Shown here: piece by piece, positions 7,131 through 16,050 of the stretch
How the letters are laid out: every line of letters begins with the position of its first letter
Position numbering within the stretch: the first letter of the stretch is position 1
From: Streptomyces aculeolatus
GTDB taxonomy: Bacteria; Actinomycetota; Actinomycetes; Streptomycetales; Streptomycetaceae
Direction of reading: 5' to 3'
Assembly (NCBI RefSeq): GCF_020400605.1
Contig: NZ_JAINRD010000002.1
Coordinates: forward strand, 62,001-126,000
DNA: 64,000 nucleotides
The notes under the pieces: generated by a model
Told to the model about the DNA's origin: nothing
Database searches by the model: none
Seen by the model: the letters and a program-made list of their open reading frames with translations, nothing else
Position numbers and translations under genes: made by a program

Positions 7131-10100
7131 CTAAGAACGCGCGGATGAGACGTACGACGCCTTCACCGCCTCCCAGCGCTCCGTCTGCCGCGCCGTCAGC
7201 CGGCCGCGCAGTTCCGCGAGTTTCAGCAGGTTCGCCTCCGCGTCCTGCGCGAGCATCTGGGCCTCGCCCAGGTAGTGGTCGTCGATCAGCGCCTCCACCT
7301 CGTCGTCGTTCATCACCGGCATGATCCGCTCGGCGAGCTTGTTGGTGTTCCGGTACGAGCCCTGCAGCTTGAACGGCGGTTCCGTGCGCGAGGCGTCGGT
7401 CTGCGCCGCGGAGGCGATGTAGGCCGCGTTGACCGTGAGCACGGTCTGCCGCACGTGCAGCAGCCTGCGCAGCACGCCGAGGATCTGGTCCAGCTCGGCC
7501 GTGGCGTACGGGTGGGCGAGGCGGTCGGCGCGGGCGTCGGCGTCGCCGTGGGCGAGGCGGACCAGCAGGTCGATGTCGGTGCGCTCCCGGGACGCCAGCG
7601 GCGCCAGCACGGGGTTGGCGGTGAGCGCGTTCTCGATGTGGCTGAGGGCGAACAGCCGCTCCCTGCCGGACAGGACGTCGCCGAGGTTCCAGACGTCGGC
7701 GCGGTTGGCGAGCATGTCCGGTACCTGGAAGCGGGCGCCGGACTCGGTGAACGGATTGCCCGCCATGCACACCGCGAAGCGCTTCCCGCGCAGGTCGTAG
7801 ACGCGTGAGGCGCCGTCCCACACGCCCTCCATGCGGCGCTGCGCGTCGCAGAGCGAGACGAACCGCTGCAGCAGCTCCGGCGACGTGTGCTGGATGTCGT
7901 CGAGGTGGAGCAGGGTGTTGTTGCCCATGGCGAGGGCGAAGTTGATCTTCTCGACCTCCCGGCGGGCGGCGGCGTCCGGGGCCGCGGCCGGGTCGAGGGA
8001 GGTGGTGCCGGTGCCCAGCGCCGGGCCGTCGACCTTGACGAAGACCAGGCCGAGCCGCGCGGCGACGTACTCCATCAGCGACGTCTTGCCGTACCCCGGC
8101 GGGGAGAGCAGGAGCAGCAGCCCCTGGCTGTCGGTGCGGCGCGCGCCGGACTCGCCCCCGGCGGCGCCGAGCTGCCGGGCGAGGTTGTCGCCGACGAGCG
8201 GCAGGTACACCTCGTCCAGGAGGCGGTTGCGGACGAACGTCGGCATGACGCGCGGGCGGTACGCGTCCAGGCGCAGCCGCTCGCGTTCCGCGCCGACGAG
8301 GGCGGTGCGGCGGCGGAGGTACGCCCGGTAGGCCGGCACCCGTACGTCGCGGAACTCGCCGGTGCGGGTGAGGAACTCGTCCAGGCGCACCGCGAGCCGC
8401 CCGCCGTCGATGCGGCGGTGCGCGCCGAGCAGCCCGTCGACGGCCGTCCCGGTGGCGGCGTCGGAGTCCTGCCGGGCGAGGGCGTCGCCGGTGGCCTCCG
8501 CGGCCACGGCCTCCGCGAGGTACCAGGCGTCGGCGCCCGTGCCGGCCGCGTACGCGCCGAGCCAGGCGGCGGCGAGCTGGTGGCGGGCGGCGGGGTCGCC
8601 GGCGAGGGCGTCGAGGTCGTGCTCGTACTCCTTGGCGGCGCCCGCGCCGAGCGCGTCCCGGAAACCGGTGCGCAGGCCGCGGGCGGCGGGGCTGGTGACG
8701 AACGCGGGCGGGTCCGCGGCGCCCAGTTCCTCGAAGAGGTAGGCGCCGACGCCGGCCGGGGCCGGCGCGCCCGGGCAGGGGAGCCCCGCCGCGGCGAGGA
8801 ACTCCGCCGCGCGGGCGGCCAGTTCCGCCGCCGGCTCCGCCGCGGCGCCGTCGCCGCCGAACGTCGCCCGCGCGCGGGCCAGCGACCGGGCCCGCGTCGA
8901 CCAGCCGGCCCGCTCCTCCGCCCCGGTCCCGTACGCCCAGAACAGCTGCGCCGCGGCCCGGACCTCCGGCGTGAACCGCAGCAGGCCGCACTCCTCCCGC
9001 AGCCGCAGCAGCGCGCCGAGGATCGCGGCGGCGTCCCGGTCGTGGACCCCGCGGTCGTACCCCTCGTCGTACGCCTCCTCCGCCGCCCGGCGCGCCAGCT
9101 CCGGCAGGCCGCCGCCCGCGGCCGCCGCCGCCAGCTCCGCGGCCGGCGTGCCGGCGAGCAGCCGCGCCGCCAGGTACTCGCCGCGGTAGACCGCCGGCGA
9201 CTCGGAGACCAGCGGCTCGTCCCAGAAGGCGCGGGTCGCCGCGAAGCCGGGGTCCGCCACCGGCGCCCGGTAGTCCGTGCCGGTGATCACGAACACCGGC
9301 TGCCCGTCCTGCGGCACCAGCGTCAGCTCCGCCGGGCGGGTGTCGACGGCGAACCGGTGCCGCCCCAGGCGCAGCGTCCCCTGCCCGTCGTAGAGGTCGG
9401 TGCGGTCGCGCAGGGCCCGGGCCGCCTCCTGGCGGGCGGCCTTGAGCCGCCCCTCCAGCTCCTCGGCGTGCACCGTGCCGCCGAGCGTGCGCAGCTCCGC
9501 CGCGGTGCTACGGACCTTGGCCACCAACGGGTCGGAGGCGAAGAAGGTGTGGACGTCGTCCGCCGACGGCAGCGCCGCCGCCCGGCGGGAGACGGTGCCG
9601 AGGATCCGCCCGGCGGACCGCGCCAGCCGGTCGGCGTGCCGGGCACGCTCGTCGAGCTGCGTCTGCTTGCGGGCGGAGAACGCCTCGTAGACCTCCTCGC
9701 GCTTCGCGGCGATCTGCTCGGCGAAGTCCTCCGCGGAGCCGAACTTCGCCTCCAGGTTCTCCAGCCGCAGCATGAGCCGGCCCAGTTGGTCGTCGCAGTC
9801 CTCCGGCGTGCCGGCCGCGGCCAGCCCTCCGGTCACCGCCTGCCCCAGCAGCGCGAACTCGGCGGCGAACTCGGCCCTGCCCTCGCGCTCGTGCAGTTCG
9901 CGGCGGCGGCCGTCCAGCAGGGCGCGGGCCCGGTTGGCGGCGCCGAGCACCTCGCCGATACGGGCGAGGATCGAGGTCCGTACGGTCGCGTCCGCCAGGT
10001 CGAGCGTGCCGACGACCTCGGTGACCGCCTGCAGCGCGCCGGCCTGCTCGTCGATGCGCTCGGCGACCGGTGCCGCCGCCGCGGCCGTCCCGACCGTGGC

Positions 10101-12092
10101 GGCCTCGGCGGCAAGCTCGTCGACGGCCCGGTGGGCGGCGTCGAACGCGGTCTCCTCGCCGAGGAACGCCACCGCGCGGCGGCCGAAGGCCGCGACCGAC
10201 TCGGCGAGCTGCGCGTCGAGTTCGCCGATGCGGGCCAGGTCGGCGTAGCGCTGCTCGCGCAGTGTCTCCAGGCGGCCCTGGGAGCGGCGGAGCCCGGCGA
10301 GCCGGCGCACCCAGCCGTCGGCGGTGTCCGGGGCGGTGCCCCGGGCCCGGCGCACCTGGCCGGTGATCCGTTCGGCGGCCTCGGCGACCGCCGCGGCGGC
10401 CTGGGCACGCAGCTCCTCGACGCGCCCGAACTCGTCGATGACCTGCGCGGCGGTGGTACGGACGGCCGCCAGCGGCTCGGCGAGGTCCCCGCAGGCCGCC
10501 TCGCCCAGCCAGTGGTGGCGGTCGGCGACGCGGACGGCGGCGGCGACGATGGCCTCGAAGACGGCGCCGTTCGGCTCCATCCCGTCGGCCATCCGGGCCA
10601 CCGACAGGCAGTCGGAGACTCCCCGTACGAGTTCGGCGTTGCCGATCCGGGCGAGGGGCCCGGTGCCGGCGGGCCGGGCGGCGGCGTAGGCGTCCGAGAC
10701 GTACGGCGTGCGCCAGACCTGCACGGGGTGGACGCGGGTCGGCTCGCTGCCGGCCGCCGTCCTGAAGACGATCAGCGTGCCGTCGTCGAGGAGCGACCAG
10801 CCGCGCGTCTGCCAGAGGGTGGCGACCTCCTTGCGGATGACGTTGTACGGCAGCAGCAGGGTGCGGCCCTCGGTGCGGGCGTGGAAGACGTAGAGGACGT
10901 CCTCGCCGTTCGGGGAGCGGACGAGGCCCTCGTATGCGAGGTCCTTCGTCTCGGTGTCGAAGGTCCGCGCGGCGCTGCCCGCGGGGACGTCGGCGAGGTA
11001 GTAGCCGCCGGGGAAGACGACGCCCTGCTCGTCGGGCAGCCGGCGGCACCCCCGGCCGAGGCCGTCGAGCCGGACGACCTCCGCGGTGCGGGTGTTGTAG
11101 ACGAGGTGGCGGCGGGTCTTCTCGTTGTACGGGAGGATCCGCAGCAGGACGAGCGGGCCCACGACGGCGTACTCGATCTCGGCGTCCGCGAGCGACTGCA
11201 GCGGTTCGTCCACGGGCTCGCTGTGGATGCCGGTGCCGGTGTCGGTGCTGTCCTCGGCCTTGAGGGTGAGGGTGCCGCCGACGCACGCGACGAAGACCAG
11301 GCCGCGGACGGAGACGTGCGGGTGGCGGCCCTGCACATGGTCCGCGCGGGTGGTGGCCGTCCACTCGACGTCGTCGGCGGGCCGGACGGCGTGGTCGCGT
11401 TCGCCGCGGTCGTCGACGTAGGCGACGGAGCCGTCGGGGGCGAGGCGCCAGCGCAGCACGCGGATGTCGGTGGGCGCGTTGCCGGTCCGGAAGACGGCGA
11501 GGAGGTGGGAGCGGGCCAGGCGCAGCTGGAGGAGCCGGGTCTCGCGGTAGTAGCGGTACAGCTCGGCGAAGTCCCGGCGGAAGGCGGGGTCGTCGAGCAG
11601 ACCGGGTACGGAGTCCTGGGGCGCGGCGCGGAACCGTATCGCCGCGCCGTCCCCGCCGCCCCCGTCCGTGTCCGGGCCCGCGTCGCCGGCCCCGCTTCCG
11701 CCGCCTTCCGCGCCCTTCCCGCCGTCCTCGTCGGACCCGGTGGCCCCGGTGGACCCGGCGAACTCCAGGTGCTGCAACGAGAACACGTCGCCGACGCCCG
11801 TCCCGGGGCCGCGGCCGGCGGGGGCGTTGGAGCCGAACAGCAGCATGCCGCCGATCTGCACGATGTCGCGGGGCACGCAGTCGTGGTCGGTCCGGATGTG
11901 CCCGGTGCCCGCGAGCCGCGCCCCGGAGCCGCCGAACTCCGCCACGCGGCGGGCGTTGAGCGCCTCCGTCCGGCGGGCCAGCTCCTCGGCGGCGGTGCGC
12001 AGCCGGTCTCGCAGCACCTCGTACGTGCCGGCCGTCAGGGCGTCCGGGCTGCCGTGTACCTCCGGCGCGGGGGTCTCCACCTCGTCCTCCAC
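7131..12092 (-). CDS. Giant AAA+ 'DNA repair ATPase' (DUF3686-like) associated with flotillin
   Basis: 1653 residues. Residues about 60-480 are beta-rich, with repeated FVACVGG-, HLVYNTRTAEVV- and VLYVFHARTEG-like strands that suggest a propeller-like region. Residues about 530-900 are Ala/Glu/Arg-rich coiled coil. The C-terminal third is an AAA+ module with Walker A SPPGYGKTS near 1332, Walker B LLHLDDIQH near 1398 and sensor region MAGNPFTESG near 1444. The family is annotated as a DNA-repair ATPase, but no direct repair chemistry is visible. The gene follows flotillin and the NfeD/YqiJ-like gene in one operon (48-nt gap), suggesting an ATP-driven partner of a membrane microdomain. GTG start at 12092; a second GTG at 12080 with GGAGGA upstream is possible. 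Confidence 0.85.
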   Translation of the reverse strand: MEDEVETPAPEVHGSPDALTAGTYEVLRDRLRTAAEELARRTEALNARRVAEFGGSGARLAGTGHIRTDHDCVPRDIVQIGGMLLFGSNAPAGRGPGTGVGDVFSLQHLEFAGSTGATGSDEDGGKGAEGGGSGAGDAGPDTDGGGGDGAAIRFRAAPQDSVPGLLDDPAFRRDFAELYRYYRETRLLQLRLARSHLLAVFRTGNAPTDIRVLRWRLAPDGSVAYVDDRGERDHAVRPADDVEWTATTRADHVQGRHPHVSVRGLVFVACVGGTLTLKAEDSTDTGTGIHSEPVDEPLQSLADAEIEYAVVGPLVLLRILPYNEKTRRHLVYNTRTAEVVRLDGLGRGCRRLPDEQGVVFPGGYYLADVPAGSAARTFDTETKDLAYEGLVRSPNGEDVLYVFHARTEGRTLLLPYNVIRKEVATLWQTRGWSLLDDGTLIVFRTAAGSEPTRVHPVQVWRTPYVSDAYAAARPAGTGPLARIGNAELVRGVSDCLSVARMADGMEPNGAVFEAIVAAAVRVADRHHWLGEAACGDLAEPLAAVRTTAAQVIDEFGRVEELRAQAAAAVAEAAERITGQVRRARGTAPDTADGWVRRLAGLRRSQGRLETLREQRYADLARIGELDAQLAESVAAFGRRAVAFLGEETAFDAAHRAVDELAAEAATVGTAAAAAPVAERIDEQAGALQAVTEVVGTLDLADATVRTSILARIGEVLGAANRARALLDGRRRELHEREGRAEFAAEFALLGQAVTGGLAAAGTPEDCDDQLGRLMLRLENLEAKFGSAEDFAEQIAAKREEVYEAFSARKQTQLDERARHADRLARSAGRILGTVSRRAAALPSADDVHTFFASDPLVAKVRSTAAELRTLGGTVHAEELEGRLKAARQEAARALRDRTDLYDGQGTLRLGRHRFAVDTRPAELTLVPQDGQPVFVITGTDYRAPVADPGFAATRAFWDEPLVSESPAVYRGEYLAARLLAGTPAAELAAAAAGGGLPELARRAAEEAYDEGYDRGVHDRDAAAILGALLRLREECGLLRFTPEVRAAAQLFWAYGTGAEERAGWSTRARSLARARATFGGDGAAAEPAAELAARAAEFLAAAGLPCPGAPAPAGVGAYLFEELGAADPPAFVTSPAARGLRTGFRDALGAGAAKEYEHDLDALAGDPAARHQLAAAWLGAYAAGTGADAWYLAEAVAAEATGDALARQDSDAATGTAVDGLLGAHRRIDGGRLAVRLDEFLTRTGEFRDVRVPAYRAYLRRRTALVGAERERLRLDAYRPRVMPTFVRNRLLDEVYLPLVGDNLARQLGAAGGESGARRTDSQGLLLLLSPPGYGKTSLMEYVAARLGLVFVKVDGPALGTGTTSLDPAAAPDAAARREVEKINFALAMGNNTLLHLDDIQHTSPELLQRFVSLCDAQRRMEGVWDGASRVYDLRGKRFAVCMAGNPFTESGARFQVPDMLANRADVWNLGDVLSGRERLFALSHIENALTANPVLAPLASRERTDIDLLVRLAHGDADARADRLAHPYATAELDQILGVLRRLLHVRQTVLTVNAAYIASAAQTDASRTEPPFKLQGSYRNTNKLAERIMPVMNDDEVEALIDDHYLGEAQMLAQDAEANLLKLAELRGRLTARQTERWEAVKASYVSSARS

Positions 12093-12140
12093 CTCGTTCT
12101 CGTCGTCCGTTCCCGTCGTCCCCGTCCCCGTCGCCCGGAG

Positions 12141-14180
12141 CTACTCCTTGACCAGGGAAGGCGCCCCGTTGACCGCCGCCCGGCCGGCCAGTGCCGCGAC
12201 CGGGAGATCCGCCGCACCGCTCGCCCGGGCCGCCTCCAGCAGCCCCGTCAGTGCCGCGGTGTGCGGACCGTCCGCCGCGATGAGGCGGGTGAGCAGGCCG
12301 GCGAGGCTCAGGTCCCGCAGGCCCGTCGCGCCGAGGCCGGCCGTCATCGCCGTCAGGTCGGACGTGAACGTGCTGTCGGGCCGCAGCCACGGACCCGCCA
12401 GCGCCTGCACCGACTCGGAGCTGCCGACGAAGCCGTCGACGCTCTTGCCCATCGACACGGCGTTCACCAGCTTGTCGAAGAAGACGCTGTCGCCGCCGAC
12501 GATGCTGATGTCCGCGTTCTCCAGCCCGGTGGCGAGCACCGTCGCCTGCGCCTCGGCGATCTGGCGGCCCACGTCGACCTGCGCCAGCCGGATGTCCTTC
12601 TCCGCCTCCAGCCGCAGCCGGTACTCCTCGTGCTCCCTGCTGGCGGCGTCCAGCGCGGCCATCGCCGCGGCCTTCTCGTTGATGCCCGCGGCCTCCGCCC
12701 GGAACTTCTCCCGCATCCCCTCGGCGCCGGCGAGGGCCTTGTCCCGCTCCACGTCGGCCTCCGCCCTGCCGACCTTGGCGATGGCCTCCGCGCTGCGCTC
12801 CTGCACCTGGGCGGCGGCGAGCCCGGCGGCTGCCGCGTCCGCCTGCTTGCCCTCGGCCAGCCGGATGGCCGCCGCCGCGTCCAGCTCGGCGGCCTTGCGC
12901 CGGGCCTCCGCCATGGTGAGCTCCTCCGCGGCCCGGTGGTCCGCCGCCTGCTCGGCGGCCTCTGCGGCCTTGATGTCCTTGACCAGCCGCTCCTGCGCCT
13001 CCGCCTCCGCGGCGATGATCAGCGCCTGGCGCTCGCGCTCGGCCTCCTCGACCGTACGCAGCTTCTTGATCTCCTCCTCCTGCTGCGCCACGGTCTTCTC
13101 GACCGCGATCCTCTCGCGTACGACGTCGGCGATGTCCCGCTTCTCGCCCTCGACCTCCTTGTCCTTGGCGATCCGGGACAGTTCGGTCGCCCGCTCCCGG
13201 GCGATGACCTCCAGCAGCCGGTCCTTCTCGATCTTCTCGTTCTCGATGGCGACGACGCGCTCCCGGTTGAGCTGTGCGACGGCGATCTCGCGCTCGCGGT
13301 TCTCGTTCTGGATGCCGAGCTGCTCCTCGGTCCTGATGTGCGCGGTGTGCGCCTTGAGCCGCTCCTCGGCCTGGACCTTGGACGTCTCGGCCTCCTCCCG
13401 CGCCCGTACGATCCCGACCTCGCGCTGCTGCTTCGCCTCGGCGTCGGCCTGGCGGCGCTCCAGTTCGAGGACCGCCTCGCGGGCCTCGACGTTCTTGCGG
13501 GTGATCTCCTTCTCCTCGTCGCGCCGCAGCTCGTTGGTGCGCACGTTCTCCACCGCGGTCAGCTCGGTGATCTTCCGGATGCCCTGGGCGTCGAGGATGT
13601 TCTGGGCGTCGAGCTGGGCCATCGGGGTCTGCTCGAGGTAGTCGATGGCGGCGTCCTCGAGGCTGTAGCCGTTCAGGTCGGTGCCGATGACGCGGATGAT
13701 CCGGTCGCGGAACTCGTCGCGCTTGGTGTAGAGGTCGGCGAAGTCGAGCTGCTTGCCGACGGTCTTGAGGGCCTCCGAGAACTTGGCGTTGAACAGCTGC
13801 TGCAACGTGTCCTGGTCGCTGGCCCGCTCGGTGCCGATCGCCTGCGCCACCTTGATGACGTCCTCGACGGTCTTGTTGACCCGGACGAAGAACGAGATGC
13901 GGATGTCGGCGCGGATGTTGTCCTGGCAGATCAGCCCTTCCTTGCCGGTCCGCTCGATCTCCATGGTCTTCACGGAGATGTCCATCAGCTCGGCCTTGTG
14001 CAGCACCGGCAGCACCACGGTGCCGGTGAAGGTCACGTCGACCTTGCGCATCTTGGAGACGATGAGTGCGTGGCCCTGGCGCACCTTGCGGAACAGCCGG
14101 CTCACGGCGAACAGCAGCGCGAGGGCGATGAGCAGGACCACGGCTACGAGCACGCCGAGCCCCGTGGTGATGGCAGTCAT
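12141..14180 (-). CDS. Flotillin / SPFH-band 7 protein (YqiK-like)
   Basis: 679 residues. There is one N-terminal membrane segment at about 7-27. An SPFH domain (residues about 30-210) contains KVDVTFTGTVVLPVLHKAE and the block ADIRISFFVRVNKTVEDV. A roughly 300-residue Glu/Ala/Arg coiled coil with repeated EAEAQERL/AEARRKAAE heptads follows, then a flotillin C-terminal region (LENADISIVGGDSVFFDKL). Flotillins form oligomeric scaffolds on fluid-ordered membrane patches. The ATG at 14180 is preceded by AGAAGGAAG. The gene lies between the NfeD/YqiJ-like protein and the giant AAA+ ATPase, all on the minus strand with 48 and 34 nt gaps. E. coli yqiJ-yqiK is the known two-gene counterpart, and the ATPase is the third member here. 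Confidence 0.93.
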   Translation of the reverse strand: MTAITTGLGVLVAVVLLIALALLFAVSRLFRKVRQGHALIVSKMRKVDVTFTGTVVLPVLHKAELMDISVKTMEIERTGKEGLICQDNIRADIRISFFVRVNKTVEDVIKVAQAIGTERASDQDTLQQLFNAKFSEALKTVGKQLDFADLYTKRDEFRDRIIRVIGTDLNGYSLEDAAIDYLEQTPMAQLDAQNILDAQGIRKITELTAVENVRTNELRRDEEKEITRKNVEAREAVLELERRQADAEAKQQREVGIVRAREEAETSKVQAEERLKAHTAHIRTEEQLGIQNENREREIAVAQLNRERVVAIENEKIEKDRLLEVIARERATELSRIAKDKEVEGEKRDIADVVRERIAVEKTVAQQEEEIKKLRTVEEAERERQALIIAAEAEAQERLVKDIKAAEAAEQAADHRAAEELTMAEARRKAAELDAAAAIRLAEGKQADAAAAGLAAAQVQERSAEAIAKVGRAEADVERDKALAGAEGMREKFRAEAAGINEKAAAMAALDAASREHEEYRLRLEAEKDIRLAQVDVGRQIAEAQATVLATGLENADISIVGGDSVFFDKLVNAVSMGKSVDGFVGSSESVQALAGPWLRPDSTFTSDLTAMTAGLGATGLRDLSLAGLLTRLIAADGPHTAALTGLLEAARASGAADLPVAALAGRAAVNGAPSLVKE

Positions 14181-14214
14181 GGGTACTTCCTTCTCTGCGG
14201 TACGGACGTGCGTG

Positions 14215-14880
14215 TCAGCCGAAGGAGCCGGAGGCGTCGGGGACGCCGTCGGCGGGTGCGACGCGGAAGAACTCGCCTTCGGCGTCGTAGTCGAAGATCA
14301 GCGCGCGGCTGCCGGCGGCGAGGCCGTTGCCGGCGTCCGCCCTGACCTGGACGGTCGCGCTGGAGCCGTCGGCCGCGGTCACCTCCGCCTGGCCGTACGC
14401 GGGCGTGACGCCCGAGGTGCGCACGACGCAGGTGCGGCCGACGAAGTCGCGGCGGCCGACCGGCCTGCCGGTGCCGCCGAGGCGGCGCAGCGGGCGGGCC
14501 AGCAGCCAGGTGGCGTACCAGCCGGCGGCCAGGGCCAGCACCAGGCCCGCCGTCCTGGCCGGCCAGGCGAGCCACGCGGGCGGCCCGGCGGCGCCGACGG
14601 CCACTCCGGCGGCCAGGGCGGTGAACCAGGCCACCGCGACGACCAGCGACAGCACCACCGTCACCGGCACGCCGCCGAGCCCGAGGGCGGCCGGCAGGAG
14701 GGTGAACCCGCCCGCGCCGCGGCCGCCTGCCGCCATGTCGCCGTCCGCGCCGTCCGCGCCGACGGCGTCACCGACGAGGCCGGTCACCGCGGCGAGCAGC
14801 CAGTAGGCGATCACGACGAGCAGCGCGAAGCTGAAGACGACGGCCGGAAAGCCCAGCGCCGCATCCACGAAAGCACCCAT
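14215..14880 (-). CDS. NfeD/YqiJ-like membrane protein with C-terminal OB fold
   Basis: 221 residues from the ATG at 14880, with GGAGGGGG just upstream. Much longer frames through this stretch are shadows of the divergent gvp genes. Hydrophobic segments lie near residues 8-35, 70-95 and 102-122, giving about three membrane passes. A beta-rich C-terminal domain follows (RRDFVGRTCVVRTSGVTP... GQAEVTAADGSSATVQVRA... SRALIFDYDAEGEFFRV), typical of NfeD-type OB folds. Such proteins are encoded next to flotillins and are thought to partner them in membrane stress adaptation. It is the first gene of the flotillin-ATPase operon and is divergent from gvpO across about 276 nt. Confidence 0.85.
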   Translation of the reverse strand: MGAFVDAALGFPAVVFSFALLVVIAYWLLAAVTGLVGDAVGADGADGDMAAGGRGAGGFTLLPAALGLGGVPVTVVLSLVVAVAWFTALAAGVAVGAAGPPAWLAWPARTAGLVLALAAGWYATWLLARPLRRLGGTGRPVGRRDFVGRTCVVRTSGVTPAYGQAEVTAADGSSATVQVRADAGNGLAAGSRALIFDYDAEGEFFRVAPADGVPDASGSFG

Positions 14881-15156
14881 CACCGCCCCCCTCCACCACG
14901 CCGGACGGCGGCTCCCCCCGCCGTCGGCGTCGACGGAACTCACCTTGTCAGCAGGCGCGTTCGAAAACATTTCCTGGTTCCGGCAGGGTTTCTGCACCGT
15001 GACTGCACGGATACGGTGAGGCACGGCCGTTCCGGGTATCCCGGCCGGGGAGCGCACCCGCGGCGGCACCGGCGTCCGGGTGACGGAGCCGGGCCGCCCT
15101 TCCCGGATGGACCACCGCCGAGTGCGGGGACACCGATCCCGCCACAGACTGAGCGT
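14881..15156. promoter_or_regulatory. Divergent promoter region between the flotillin operon and the gas-vesicle operon
   Basis: 276 nt with no gene, so it must hold promoters for both operons. A 13-bp palindrome CCGGGTATCCCGG at 15032-15044 includes a GGGTAT that resembles a SigB -10 element. No GNNT -35 box was found at the right distance, so no promoter is assigned. Confidence 0.4.
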
Positions 15157-15495
15157 GTGTCCGAGCAACGCGAACGGCGGGCCCGCCCAGCCGCAAAGTC
15201 CACGTCGAAGCGCACCTCCGGAACGGGAGCCGACCACGCGGTCGACGGCCCCGAGGGGGCCGCCCGCCATGCGTGCCGCAGCCTGGCACGCCTCATCGGC
15301 CACCGGACCGAGGGCGTCTCGGCCGTGCGCCGGGCCGAGGAGGGCTGGCGGGTGGACGTGGACGTGCTCGAAGTGCCGCGGATCCCGGACACGACCAGCC
15401 TGCTGGCGACCTACACCGTGGAACTCGACAGCGGGGGCCGCCTCCTCGAGTACGAGCGGGTCAGGCGCTACCGGCGCGGCGATCGGGACGACTGA
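15157..15495 (+). CDS. gvpO: Gas vesicle protein GvpO
   Basis: 112 residues from a GTG. The N-terminal third is basic and low in complexity. The conserved domain begins at EGAARHACRSLARLIGH and continues EGVSAVRRAEEGWRVDVDVLEVPRIPDTTSLLATYTVELD, ending RYRRGDRDD. This is the GvpO family, a non-shell protein required in Streptomyces-type gvp operons. The start has no good ribosome site and could be shifted, but the domain is intact. It is the first gene of a ten-gene operon whose order matches the gvp1 operon described in Streptomyces coelicolor. Confidence 0.88.
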   Translation: MSEQRERRARPAAKSTSKRTSGTGADHAVDGPEGAARHACRSLARLIGHRTEGVSAVRRAEEGWRVDVDVLEVPRIPDTTSLLATYTVELDSGGRLLEYERVRRYRRGDRDD

Positions 15496-15534
15496 CGGCG
15501 ACAGCGCCGTCCCCCTGGAAGAGGAAGAGCCCCT

Positions 15535-16047
15535 ATGTCGACGACCACCACGTACAACGAGGCCGCAGTCTGCGTCCCGCGCGCCGGAACCCTCTACGAC
15601 GTCCTCGAACTGATCCTCGACCGCGGCATGGTCATCGACATCTTCGTCCGGGTGTCGCTCGTCGGCATCGAGATCCTCAAGATCGACGCCCGGATCGTGG
15701 TCGCCAGCGTCGACACCTACCTCCGCTTCGCCGAGGTCTGCAACCGACTCGACCTCAACGAGGACGCCTCCAGCAGGACGGTCCCCGACCTCTTCGCCAG
15801 CATGTCCCGCGGCGTCGCCACCGGCGGGGCCAGGAGGGCCGCCAAGTCCATCGGCGGCCGCGTCAAGGAAGCGGTCGGCATGGACGAGGACGACGACCGT
15901 GAGGACGAGGACGACGAGCGGTTCGAGGAGGAGGAGAAGGAGAAGGCGCCGGCCCGCAAACGCGGCTCGGGCACCCGCTCCACGTCCAGGAAGACCGCCT
16001 CCAAGAAGTCCTCCAGCCGTTCGAGCCGGCACTCCAAGGCGGCGTGA
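15535..16047 (+). CDS. gvpA: Gas vesicle major structural protein GvpA with long charged tail
   Basis: 170 residues. Residues about 18-72 are the GvpA core (DVLELILDRGMVIDIFVRVSLVG then DARIVVASVDTYLRFAEV), which forms the ribbed protein shell. The tail from about residue 85 is unusual for GvpA of cyanobacteria or archaea (about 70 residues total) but is seen in actinobacteria. It holds an amphipathic segment (GGRVKEAVGM), then an acidic run of Asp/Glu, then a Lys/Arg/Ser-rich end (KKSSSRSSRHSKAA). Ribosome site GAGGAAGAG precedes the ATG. Such a tail would project from the shell or affect assembly (inference). Confidence 0.93.
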   Translation: MSTTTTYNEAAVCVPRAGTLYDVLELILDRGMVIDIFVRVSLVGIEILKIDARIVVASVDTYLRFAEVCNRLDLNEDASSRTVPDLFASMSRGVATGGARRAAKSIGGRVKEAVGMDEDDDREDEDDERFEEEEKEKAPARKRGSGTRSTSRKTASKKSSSRSSRHSKAA

Positions 16048-16050
16048 GCG

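Noticed and set aside
7887-14345. Very long plus-strand open frame (over 2100 codons) antisense to the ATPase and flotillin genes.
   Set aside because: Its composition (Val/Gly/Asp/Arg/Leu repeats without domains) is the antisense shadow of high-GC third positions; the minus strand holds clear protein families with ribosome sites.
14966-14980. GTTCGAAAACATTTCC near the NfeD-like gene as a further LacI operator.
   Set aside because: It shares only the AAACA half with TGTTTACGTAAACA and lacks the central CG and second half.
15032-15044. Palindrome CCGGGTATCCCGG between the flotillin and gvp operons as an operator or SigB promoter.
   Set aside because: No matching -35 box at the correct distance, no second copy in the window, and GC-rich palindromes of this size occur by chance.
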